Source: CAWDPQ01 sp963804245 (GTDB lineage Bacteria; Acidobacteriota; Vicinamibacteria; Vicinamibacterales; 2-12-FULL-66-21). Taken from it: DNA of 64,000 nt. The notes beneath the pieces are model-generated. The model saw only the letters and a program-made list of their open reading frames with translations. It ran no database searches and was not told the DNA's origin. The translations under genes were made by a program, and so were the position numbers. Below, piece after piece: positions 23,121 through 32,333 of the stretch (position 1 is its first letter; every line of letters starts with the position of its first letter). The stretch lies in assembly GCA_963804245.1 (NCBI GenBank), contig CAWDPQ010000010.1, forward strand, positions 248,001 to 312,000. The letters are read 5' to 3'.

Positions 23121-26100
23121 ATGCTGAAGAATGCGTTCGACATGACGCCGCGGTTGCGACGAGGTTCTTGGTCGCGCTCTCGCCTTCTGTCTCATTCTGA
23201 TCGCGTCTGCCTTCACCAGCTCAGCGTGGGGGCAGTCGTTCCTGGGCACCATTCGCGGCACGGTCGCCGATCCGCAGGGACAAGTCGTCCAAGGCGCGAC
23301 GGTCCTGATCATCGACGAGGCGACCAACGCCACTCGCACGCTCGACACCGACGCCGAGGGCCGGTACGAGGCGCCAAACCTGCAGCCGGGGACTTACCGT
23401 GTCGAGGTGGCGACGACGAACTTCAAGAAATTCGAGAGAACGGGCGTGGTCCTGCGGGCGGCCGGCACGGCGCTCGTCGACGTAACGCTCGAGGTTGGCA
23501 ACATCAACGAGACGGTCACGGTTTCGGCGGACGCGCTCAACAACATCACGCTCGACAGCCAGGCCATCGCGCGCGGCCTCGACGAGCAGCAGCTCCACGA
23601 TCTGCCGCGCAACAGCCGCGACATCCAGTCGTTCCTGCTCCTCAATCCCAACGTCGTCGGCGGCAGCGGCGATATCCAGTTCCTCGGCGGCAAGACTTAC
23701 GGCGTCTCCTACATCCAGGACGGTCAGGCGTCGACGAACGCCATCTTCGGAACGATCGGCAACTCCGCTCCAGGCCTCGATGCGGTGTCGGAGATTACGG
23801 TGCTGTCGAACTCCTACAGCGCCGAGTACGGGCGGCCTGGCTGGCGTCGTCGTTACGACCAAGCGCGGCGCGAGCAACTTTCGAGGCACCAGCTTCTACG
23901 ACTTCAACAACAGCGGCTTGAACGCCTTGACTTATAACCAGAAGCTCTCGGGCGTTCAGCGTGGCGACCCCAACGCCGAGACGCACGAGCACCGGTGGGG
24001 TGGAAGCATCGGCGGCCCTCTGATTGGCAGCAACCTGTTCTTCTATGGGAATTACGAGGGCTCGAACAGCAAGATCGATATTCGGCGGCGGGATTGCGAC
24101 GGTGCCCACCGCCGCGATGCGGAACGGCGACTTCCGCGGAACGGCGATCGCGCCACGGGATCCGCAGACTGGGCTGCCATTTCCTGATCGGGTGATTCCG
24201 AGCAACCGCATCGATCCGTCGGCGCGGGCAATCGATGGACTTCTTTTATCCGCTGCCCAATCTGTCACCGATGGCAAACGGATACGGGCGTTTCCAGCAG
24301 TTCGTGCCCAAGACCCGCGAACGTCACCGAGGCGACATCAGGCTCGACTACCAGCCTGGCAGCAGCGATTCGGTGTTCGTCCGTGGGAGTTTTCAGCACC
24401 GCAATCCGAACAGCATTACCTTCGAGGCGGGGAACGCTTTCACGCATCTGCCTCACTTGAATGCAGAGCTCAACACCGCGTCGGTCGTCGGCGGCTGGAC
24501 GAAGATTTTCTCGCCGACCATCGTCAACGAGTTCCGCGCTGGCTTCAACTACGACAACTCGAGGCGCGAGAGCACGTTCCTCTCGGCGGAGCGTGGCGCC
24601 GCAGCTCGGCGTCGAGAACGCGCCGAGCCTCTCGGCGGACCGCCGCGGGTTCCCGTCTTTCCAGTTCACGACCGGAGCGAACCGACCCACCAACATCGCC
24701 GATGCAGGGGCGGAACGTGGACCGCACGCTTCGTCAGAACGCCTTCTCGATCAGCGACAACGTCACGTGGATCAGAGGCGGCCACACGCTGAAGGGCGGC
24801 GGCCTCTGGACGTCTCAACACCGCTCGCGACGGTTTTGGCTTCGGCGTCAATTTCCGCGGGCAATATCGGTTCAACGCATCGTTCACCGGCAATGCCTTT
24901 ACGGATTTCCTGTTGGGTCTGCCGTCGGATGCGCGTGACCAGGTGACCAATCGTGGACCGCTCGAGGGCCACTCGAACGATATCGCCCTGTTTGTCCAAG
25001 ACGACTGGCGGGTGAACAAGAGCCTCACCGCCTTTATCGGCCTGCGCTACGAGGTTATCGGGGCGTGGCATGAAAAAGACCTGACTCTCGCGAACTTCCG
25101 GCCGCTCGAGGGTGGCTATCACGTCGTGGCCAACGAGAGGGTCGCCGCGCTCCTGCCGCCTGGCTTGATCGCACTGGATCGCACCCGGATCGCGGATCAG
25201 GTGGGCCTCCCCGAGACGCTGATCAATACCGATATGAACAACTTCAGTCCTCGTGTGGGCTTCGCCTGGCGCCTCGACGAGAGCAACAGGACCGTCCTCC
25301 GGGCGGGCTTCGGCCTGTTCCATCCGACCGTGGCCGTGCAGGGGATCCGCGATCTTCTGGCGACCAACGAGTTCCGCTTCATCAACACCACGCGCGGCGG
25401 TGGGCTCCGCAATGGGTTTTCAGGTGGTACACAGGTCACCGACCTCTCCGCGTTCGGCAATCAGGGAATTGACCCTGACCTCGAAAGTCCGGACATCTAC
25501 CAATACAACCTCACCGTTGAGCGCGAATTCGGGGGCGAAATAGGTGTGCGGGCCAGCTACATCGGCTCGACCATGCGCAAATTGCTGGTCGACCGCGATG
25601 CCAACACGATGCCGGTGAGCACCGTGCCCTTCGATCCTGAGAATCCCGCCGACGTTGCCCGTCTGCCGTTCCCGCTGTACGGCAATTTCATGGACGACGT
25701 CACGAACGCCGGAAGCGGACAGTTCCACGCGCTGCAGTTCGAGTTCCTGCGCCGTTGGCGGAACGGCCTCGCGTTCAACGCTGCCTACACGCTCGCCGAC
25801 TCCGACAGTAATGCCCCAGATACCGGTAACAGCAGCCTCGGACCCGGTGCAGTTCGATCCCTACGACATCGAAAAAGACCGCGGTCCCGACCCCAACGTG
25901 GTCAAGCACCGCATCGTCGCCAACGCGACGTGGGACATTCCGGTGGGACGTGGCCGGCCGCATGGCGCTAACATGGCGCGCTGGGCCGACGCCTTGTTCG
26001 GCGGTTGGACGGTGTCTTCGATCTTCCAGGCGCGCAGCGGCCAGAACCTGACGCCGTTTTTCACGGGGTTCTACACGACCAGCCCCTGGAACACGGGCAA

Positions 26101-26536
26101 GCCACTCGACGGTCTGGGCACCTGTTTCTCGAATCGCTGGCGCCCTGATCAGATCAAAGATCCCAATAGCGGTGGATCGCGCGACGCGTTCTTCGATCAG
26201 ACTGCCTACGCTCTCCCGGCGCCGGGAAAACTCGGCAACGCGAAGAAAGGCAGCCTGAAGGGGCCGGGCACCTGGGTGGTGAATTTCGGCTTCTATAAGG
26301 ACATCATCGCGCAGGGCGGTTTCCGACTGCAGTTTTCGGCACTGCTCGATAACGCCTTCAACCACCCGCAGTTCTTCCCGGCTTATGGGAGCGGCTTCGT
26401 CAATCTCACCTCGTTTTTGGTCGAGGATGATCCAAACAATGGATCGACCGCTGTCTTGGGGTCTGGCGCTATAGGAAACGCGGAGGGGTTTGCGCCTGGC
26501 CGGGTCGTACGGCTGGGCATAAGAGCGGTGTTCTGA
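23121..26536 (+). pseudogene. TonB-dependent receptor (Oar-like), broken by about eight frameshifts
   Basis: Joining frames gives an Oar-like receptor of about 1,135 residues: leader MLKNAFDMTP...SAFTSSAWGQ, a carboxypeptidase-regulatory domain (GTIRGTVADPQGQVVQGATV), a plug (ARGLDEQQLHDLPRNSRDIQ), and a barrel with DDWRVNKSLTAFIGLRYEV and a terminal aromatic strand ending GIRAVF. The frame changes near 23165, 23833, 24080, 24232, 24590, 24700, 24820 and 25835, always by the equivalent of one inserted base; the homologous sequence carries straight on after each. Such uniform damage with no lost domain looks like sequencing error rather than decay. These outer-membrane receptors take up glycans or other large substrates. 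Confidence 0.8.
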
Positions 26537-26539
26537 AGA

Positions 26540-26639
26540 AAGGAAGAAGCTGAAGAAAAAGGACGAAGGAGGAAGGACGAAGGAGGAAGAACCGTTCGTC
26601 TTTCTCCTTCTTCCTTCTTCCTTCTTCCTTCTTCCTTTC
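26540..26639. terminator. Purine/pyrimidine inverted repeat between convergent genes
   Basis: The gap between the receptor stop (26536) and the amidohydrolase stop (26640) is a purine-rich block (GAAGGAGGAAGGACGAAGGA) followed by a pyrimidine-rich block made of CTTCTTC-CTTCTTCC repeats. The two can pair over about 40 nt, giving a long hairpin that would serve as a bidirectional terminator. A triplex-forming tract or a simple-sequence expansion is an alternative reading. Confidence 0.45.
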
Positions 26640-27975
26640 TTAGTACTTGCGGTAGCGCGCCACGTCGATCCACTGTCCCTGGACCATCACGCGCTCTACG
26701 GTCCGAATGGCAGATATGTCCCGCTGCACGTCTCCCTGAACAACGATCAGATCCGCTAGGAATCCTGGCCGTAGAGTCCCGAGATCTTCACTGCGATAGA
26801 TGAAAGCCGGCGGCAGTGCTGGTCGCCGCCGTTATGGCCTCGAGCGGCGTAAACCCGCTCTCCACGAGCAATTCGAGCTCTCGCCACGGCGCCTCGCCGC
26901 GGGAGGCAAATGGCACGGTCGAATGCCCGCCCATGACCACGCGCCCGCCTTCGCGCGCGGCACGCCGCGTCAATTGCTTCATCTTCTCGAATCCCGCAGC
27001 GAACACTTTCGCCTTTTGCCGGCGTCGCTTTCTCCGGAGGGCGATCCGCACGACGTTCGAATACCGCCAAGGTTACGGTCGAGCCACGGCTTCCTGGCAC
27101 GAAGGACCGCATACAGAGCCTGCGCTTGCGGTCCGTCGAGATCGAGCTCCGAGAACATCGTGTAACGTCCGTCGCGCCGTGCGTCGCTGTTTGCCAGAAC
27201 CGCCTGGCGATACTCTTCCGCCTTCATCCGCGCCATCAGACCGAAGCCGAGAGACGTGATGTGCTCGACGCCATGCAGACCCGCTTCGAACAGATCTTTG
27301 GCGTCGATGATCTCGAGGTGCGCCGTGCAGGGCACGCGTCGCGCCTCGCACACGCTGATGACGGCCTTCGCACTTTCGAATGGAAGCCGGAAGTAGATCT
27401 TCAGCGACGAGGCGCCCTGCCGAAGGTTACGCTCCGCCAGCCGTCTCGCTTCTTCGGGATCGCGAGCAACAGCGGCATCGCGGGGATACGCGGGGTGCTC
27501 GCCGTCGATGTGAGGGCCGGCAGTGAAAATACGAGGGCCGGGCAGCCGGTCTGCCTCGACCAGACGCCGCAGCTCGGTGAAACGCTCTTCCCACTGTCCC
27601 GGGTCGCGAAAACTGGTGACCCCGTTGCTCAATTGACGAAGCGCGAGTTTCGGATCGTCCTCGATATGGAAATGAGAGATCGATAAGGCCAGGCAGGACA
27701 GTCCGGCCGGCGAGATCCACGGTCTCTGCGCCGGAGGGAGCAGGAACCTGGTCGACCGGCCCGAGTCGCGAAATGCGACCGCCTTCGATGACGATCCGTC
27801 CGCGCTCGACCGGCGTGCCGCCGCTGCCGTCGATGATGCGTACGTTGTCCAGCAGCAGCGTCGGCGACTGGCCGTGGACCGCGAACGCGGCCATGACCAC
27901 GAGCGAAGCCGCGCCGAAGCGCTTCGCGCGAAGGCGGGCGCCCAGCACCGACGTCGCACATCGAAACGCCCGCAT
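26640..27975 (-). pseudogene. Exported amidohydrolase (imidazolonepropionase-like), frameshifted
   Basis: Pieces in three minus-strand frames join into one exported amidohydrolase of about 444 residues. The start at 27975 gives a leader ending VVMAAFAVHGQ and the N-terminal sandwich (TLLLDNVRIIDGSGG, LAGRTVLPGLIDL). The middle carries HFHIEDDPK metal ligands, SLKIYFRLP with a likely carbamylated Lys, and HLEIIDAKDLFEAGLHGVEH. The last part has GGHSTVPF and FTPLEAITAATSTAA, and ends DVARYRKY at 26640. Frame changes fall near 27640, 27060 and 26800. It belongs to the PF01979 dipeptidase/imidazolonepropionase-like group common in Acidobacteria; the substrate is unknown. Confidence 0.78.
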
Positions 27976-27991
27976 CTAAACTCCTTTGTCC

Positions 27992-28894
27992 TTACGCGAA
28001 CTCCGGCCCGAAGATCGCAAATTCCTTGATGCCATCGCGGCTGCCTGCCGCTCGAGCAGCCGACGTCGCGCTGGGACGGCACATGCGGTACAACGGGCGC
28101 TCGGCACGGAAGCCGCACCTGCGCAGCCATTCGGCAAAGCTTTTGTGCTCGTCGAAGGCGTCGACGACAACCGGACGCTCACCAGCCGCAGGCATTGCCG
28201 CCATCAACAGGGCCCGCGCGCGGTCGCCATCCTGCGCCACGATCGGCCCGATCTGATCGAACAGACGGCCCTGCCTGCCGAAGCAATACTGCGGCGGCGA
28301 GGAGGTCGTTCGCACCACGCGCGCGTAGTGAGGCGCGCTCGTCAGCGCCCATTCGAGTACGCCGCGCCGGTTCCCACCAAAGATGTTGCGATCGTGACCG
28401 GCAATCGCCTCGACATCCGGGCCCGCCATGGGTTGCACGTCATCGAGACGAGCGGCGGCGCGGTCGTCGACCGAACGACGATCTGCGGCCGCGGCAACAT
28501 GCCGCGTCAGCACGGTCTCGTCGACGAAGCCGAATCGCTGGTAGAGCGGCCGCCCCATCGGCGTCGCGTCCAGGCGGATCGGCATTCCGGCCGGCAATGC
28601 GTTCATCGCGGCGTCGAGCAGACGCGCCCCGAGCCCTCGACTACGGTAAGCCGGGTCGACCAGCATCATGGCAATCCAGCCAAAGCTCCCGTAGTCGATG
28701 CCAATCGCCGTGCCGACGATCCGTTCGCTGCTTGGGTCGATGGCGCCAAAGCTGCCCGCGGGCGCGGTGGTCAGGAGCATCTGCCAATCGGCACGCTGTT
28801 GATTCCAACCCGCCGTCGAGCTCAGACGCAGCGAGTCGTCGAGATCGTCGAGCGTCAGATGCCGGATGACAGGGATCTGCCCTTCCGTCACCAT
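27992..28894 (-). CDS. GNAT acetyltransferase with a second C-terminal GNAT-like domain
   Basis: The 300-aa cytosolic protein begins with a GNAT fold: acetyl-CoA binding motif A reads AMMLVDPAYRSRGLGARLLD near residue 76, followed by the typical YQRFGFVDE strand. From about residue 150 a second, degenerate domain follows (IFGGNRRGVLEWALTSAPHY, PVVVDAFDEHKSFAEWLRRC), as in two-domain YitH-type acetyltransferases. It starts within the 3' end of the alcohol dehydrogenase gene (7-nt overlap) and probably forms a unit with it and with the amidohydrolase downstream. The substrate is unknown. Confidence 0.85.
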   Translation of the reverse strand: MVTEGQIPVIRHLTLDDLDDSLRLSSTAGWNQQRADWQMLLTTAPAGSFGAIDPSSERIVGTAIGIDYGSFGWIAMMLVDPAYRSRGLGARLLDAAMNALPAGMPIRLDATPMGRPLYQRFGFVDETVLTRHVAAAADRRSVDDRAAARLDDVQPMAGPDVEAIAGHDRNIFGGNRRGVLEWALTSAPHYARVVRTTSSPPQYCFGRQGRLFDQIGPIVAQDGDRARALLMAAMPAAGERPVVVDAFDEHKSFAEWLRRCGFRAERPLYRMCRPSATSAARAAGSRDGIKEFAIFGPEFA

Positions 28895-30174
28895 GCGACC
28901 ATGGCGTCTTCGAAGAGCGCGCCAAGCTCTTCGGGTCCGGCTGGCCGCGGCGCCAGTTGCGTCACGCGGTGCTGCGGCAGCGTTCCCTCCACGAGTGACG
29001 GAATATCGGACGATGAGTAGTCGAGAGCGCGCAGCCCGTTCGGCGTGTTCAACCGGTGCATGAACCAGGTGATCCGGTCGGCGAGCACCTTGCCGGCGTC
29101 CTGAGCCTGCACGCGGGATATGTCGGCCCCGAGGGCTTCGGCGGCCTGAAGATGACGCTCGGGATTGGCGCTCGCCGTGAACCTGAAGACCGCGGGGGCA
29201 TTGAGGATCACGGAAATGCCGTGCGGCACCAGCGGATGGTCGGTCTCATAGCCGGGCGCTCGATACGTCCTCACACCTCCCGAGACCGGATACGACATGC
29301 CATGCGGTAGATGCACGCCGGCGTTGCCAAAGCCGATGCCCGCGTACGATGCCGCGAGGAGCATGTCGGCGCGAGCCCGATCGTCCGACGGGTCGTCCAC
29401 CGCGCGCACGAGCGACTGCGTGACCATGCGAAGCGCCTGCATCGACCACACGTCGCTGATCGGGTTCGAGCCCTGGTAGGCGGGCCGGAGACTGGGACGC
29501 TCGGGCCGGCGCCGCTGGTCGAACGGCAGGGCCGTGAAGGACTCGACGGCGTGGCTGAGGATGTCCAGCCCGGTCGACACCGCGACTTCCCGAGGAACCG
29601 TGCGGGTATTGTCCGGATCGAGATAGCCGAGCCATGGCTTCAGCCGTCGATTGGCGATGCCGGTCTTGGCGTGTATCCGCTGCAGATCGAAGATCGCCAC
29701 ACCTGTCGTTTCGCTGCCCGTTCCTGCCGTCGTCGGTATCGCCATCAACGGCTTCAGTGGGCCCGGGATTGGCAGCCCCTTGCCGATCGGCGGATTGACA
29801 TAATCCAGGAAGTCGGCGGGTGGCCAGGTCGTATACAGGTTCACCGCCTTGGCTGTATCTATTGTCGAGCCGCCGCCGACGGCGACAAACGCGTCGAACG
29901 GCCGCGCCCGGGCAACCTCGATGGCGTCGAGAAACGACTGATCGCTCGGCTCGATCCGGACACGGTCGTAGACCACATATTCCAACCCGTGGAGCTCGAG
30001 CGACTCGACCACCGCTTGAGCTGGTGGCAGCCGGGCCACGGTGGGGTCAGTGAGGACGAGCACGGTGCGTGCCCCCAATTCCTGGAGGTCCGCACCAACC
30101 TCACGTGTCACGCCAACGCCAAACCGGACGTTTGACACGGCCATCTCGAACGCGTAGTCCTTGTCCTTGTTCAC
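28888..30174 (-). CDS. Iron-containing alcohol dehydrogenase, hydroxyacid-oxoacid transhydrogenase-like
   Basis: The GTG at 30174 follows a GAGGAG ribosome binding site; an ATG at 30144 is the alternative. The 428-aa protein has the group III (iron) ADH fold: NAD-binding GGGSTIDTAKA, TTAGTGSETTG, and the metal site built from the Asp and His of GLDILSHAVESF and the His pair of HLPHGMSYPVSG. The insert RPAYQGSNPISDVWSMQAL and the overall length resemble ADHFE1-type hydroxyacid-oxoacid transhydrogenases, which move hydride between 4-hydroxybutyrate-like acids and 2-oxoglutarate. A succinic-semialdehyde dehydrogenase gene (50.5 kb) could use the product, though it is not linked. Confidence 0.87.
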   Translation of the reverse strand: MNKDKDYAFEMAVSNVRFGVGVTREVGADLQELGARTVLVLTDPTVARLPPAQAVVESLELHGLEYVVYDRVRIEPSDQSFLDAIEVARARPFDAFVAVGGGSTIDTAKAVNLYTTWPPADFLDYVNPPIGKGLPIPGPLKPLMAIPTTAGTGSETTGVAIFDLQRIHAKTGIANRRLKPWLGYLDPDNTRTVPREVAVSTGLDILSHAVESFTALPFDQRRRPERPSLRPAYQGSNPISDVWSMQALRMVTQSLVRAVDDPSDDRARADMLLAASYAGIGFGNAGVHLPHGMSYPVSGGVRTYRAPGYETDHPLVPHGISVILNAPAVFRFTASANPERHLQAAEALGADISRVQAQDAGKVLADRITWFMHRLNTPNGLRALDYSSSDIPSLVEGTLPQHRVTQLAPRPAGPEELGALFEDAMVAW

Positions 30175-30268
30175 GACGTCTCCTCGCCGTCACAGTTTCG
30201 CGTGGATTTTGTGCGAGCCTAGTCTACATTTGTGGAGGCAGGGCGCGTCCGAGCGCCCTGTGGATGTG

Positions 30269-32038
30269 ATGGTCAGGCTAATCCTCGTCCTCGCCCTCTT
30301 GCTGCCGAGCAGCGATGCGCAAGCGGATGTGCGTCGGGTGTGGGCCGTCGGCGACGGCGACAAGGTTGAGCGCGACGAACAGAATCATCCCGCGAGCGCC
30401 CGCAATGCGGTGTGGGACGGGCGCGTCGTTCGTCTGTTCGCCGCCCGCAACGAGATCATCGCCTTCCAGGTGATCGTCGAAGCCGACGGCGATGGCATCA
30501 GCCAACTTTCGGTACGCCTGCCGGAGCTCGTTTCGGCCAGCGACCGGATCACCTACCAGCCGCCGGGAGCGGATCCCGCCAACTCGGTGGGACGTCCGAT
30601 CCAGATCTTCACCACGAACTACATGCTCGTCTCGGACGCCTCCAATGCGCCCTGGGTCTTCGAGCGCGGATCACCGGCTGCGCCCTCCGATCCGACCGGC
30701 TGGAAGCCGGTCCAGCTCGTTCCCGAGAACGCCAGACGCGGGCGGGGAGGCATGCCGGTCTCGATCAAGAAGAATGAGAATCAGTCTGTCTGGATCGAAA
30801 TCTACGTCGAGACGGCGCGCGCGCCCGGCATCTACCGCGGCACGATTTCGGTGCAGACCGACCACACGCGGCGGAGTCTGCCGGTCGAACTGCAGGTTTT
30901 CGATTTTGCCCTTCCGGACGAGAACAGCATGCACGCGATGCTGTTTTACACGAGCGAACAGGCCGAGCTCTACCACGGTCGCAACATGGATGCGGAGTAC
31001 AACCGACTCGCGCACCGCCATCGCGTCGAGCTCGTGCACGCCTACGACGAGAAACGCGTTCAGGAAACCTGGGGACGATTTTCCGGCTCGGATTTCACAA
31101 AGGCTTCGGGGTACGAGGGTCCCGGAACGGGTGTGGGCAACGTCATTGTCCCGCGGACGTTCTACGGCCCCGGCTCCGACTTCGACGACCGCGCCTCAGC
31201 CTGGTCGGTGAGCGATTCATGGATGACGTTTCTGCGTGAAAAACTGCCGGCGGCGATCACGTTCCTCTACATGCCGGACGAACCGGATCCCGATCAATAT
31301 CCGCGCATCGTGGCGCTGGCCGACAACGTTCACTCGAATCCCGGGCCTGGTCGGGCTCTGCCGGTTTTTGTCACCAGTCGGTATGTTGAAGCCCTCGACG
31401 CCTCGATCGATATCTGGGATTCCGGCCCGAAAGGCTTCCTCCTGGATCGCGTGGCCAGCGAGCGTGCCCGCGGGCGTCAGTACTGGTTCTACAACGGCGG
31501 TCGCCCGGCAGCTGGAGCCATCACCATCGATGCGCCGGCAACCGACGCGCGCGCCACGATCTGGGCGGCCTTCAAGCACGACGTCCGCGTGTACTTTTAT
31601 TGGCACTCCGTCCACTGGCAGCACAACTCGCAGAAGCAGGGGGAACGGAACCAGAACGTGTGGGCGGAGAGCATCACGTTCGACAACCGCAAGCAGCCGC
31701 AAAGGTCTGCCGACGATCAGGGTTTCATCAATGGGGACGGCGTGCTGATTTATCCGGGCCAGGATCGCCTGCACACGGACCAGGATCGTGGCGTTGTCGG
31801 CCCGGTGGCGACGGTGCAACTGGCGAACTTCCGGCGCGGCCTGCAGGACCACCAATACTTGACGCTCGCCGCGAAGCTGGGCCTCAAGCCTCTCGTCGAC
31901 GAAGTGCTGGCGGCCATCGTCCCGCGCGTCTTCTCGGATGCGACCGAACGCGTCAGCTTTCCGGAGACGGGCGATCCCTACGAGGCAGCGCGGCTCAAGC
32001 TCGCGCGCGCCATCGAGGCGGCGCGCGTCAAGCAATAG
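30269..32038 (+). CDS. Exported GH123-like / DUF4091 glycoside hydrolase-like protein
   Basis: The ATG at 30269 places a signal peptide (LILVLALLLPSSDAQA) at the N-terminus; the upstream frame from 30161 is unlikely to be translated. The 589-aa product has an N-terminal beta-sandwich (about 20-210; AARNEIIAFQVIVEADGDG, APGIYRGTISV) and a C-terminal TIM-barrel-like DUF4091 region with FLYMPDEPDPDQYP, YWFYNGGRP, and the family ending FRRGLQDHQYLTLAAKLG. GH123 enzymes use a neighbouring Asp-Glu pair in retaining N-acetylhexosaminidase chemistry; the DE of YMPDEPD is the candidate here. It divides its upstream region with the divergent ADH gene. Substrate unproven. Confidence 0.82.
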   Translation: MVRLILVLALLLPSSDAQADVRRVWAVGDGDKVERDEQNHPASARNAVWDGRVVRLFAARNEIIAFQVIVEADGDGISQLSVRLPELVSASDRITYQPPGADPANSVGRPIQIFTTNYMLVSDASNAPWVFERGSPAAPSDPTGWKPVQLVPENARRGRGGMPVSIKKNENQSVWIEIYVETARAPGIYRGTISVQTDHTRRSLPVELQVFDFALPDENSMHAMLFYTSEQAELYHGRNMDAEYNRLAHRHRVELVHAYDEKRVQETWGRFSGSDFTKASGYEGPGTGVGNVIVPRTFYGPGSDFDDRASAWSVSDSWMTFLREKLPAAITFLYMPDEPDPDQYPRIVALADNVHSNPGPGRALPVFVTSRYVEALDASIDIWDSGPKGFLLDRVASERARGRQYWFYNGGRPAAGAITIDAPATDARATIWAAFKHDVRVYFYWHSVHWQHNSQKQGERNQNVWAESITFDNRKQPQRSADDQGFINGDGVLIYPGQDRLHTDQDRGVVGPVATVQLANFRRGLQDHQYLTLAAKLGLKPLVDEVLAAIVPRVFSDATERVSFPETGDPYEAARLKLARAIEAARVKQ

Positions 32039-32333
32039 AGTTTGGTTAGTGACGCATGGCCTTCGGTCCAGGGTGTTCGCTTGTCAAGAGCGACAGGAGG
32101 AAAGGGAGAACAGGAGCAGATAACGCAGAGACCGCTGGGGAGCAGAGACACCGGGATGGCCAGCAGCTCGACCAAGCGGTCGCCGTCGAGCGCGGCGTAT
32201 CCATCCGCGGTGCTCTACTGCTCCACCGCGAGCTCGGCGTTGTTCTGTTCTCCTTTATCTCCTTTGTCTCCTGTTAGCTCTTGGCAAGTGGCTACCCTTG
32301 ATTGAGGCACGCCCTCGAATAATCTCCCAACCG
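32039..32333. other. Intergenic gap between converging genes, simple repeats only
   Basis: I see no convincing gene here. The open frames that cross this stretch show no coding pattern. The right part (about 32243-32285) carries CTCCTTTATCTCCTTTGTC and CTCCTGTTAGCTC, imperfect copies of a GGAGA-CAAAG word on the minus strand, and the left part has GCAGAGACCGCTGGGGAGC. These resemble other seeded simple repeats in the window. It separates a plus-strand gene end from the minus-strand receptor end and must hold both terminators, but no clean hairpin stands out. Confidence 0.5.

Noticed and set aside
32042..32305. Small open frames between the DUF4091 gene and the second TonB receptor
   Set aside because: Composition follows simple repeats, no start signal and no recognisable domain.
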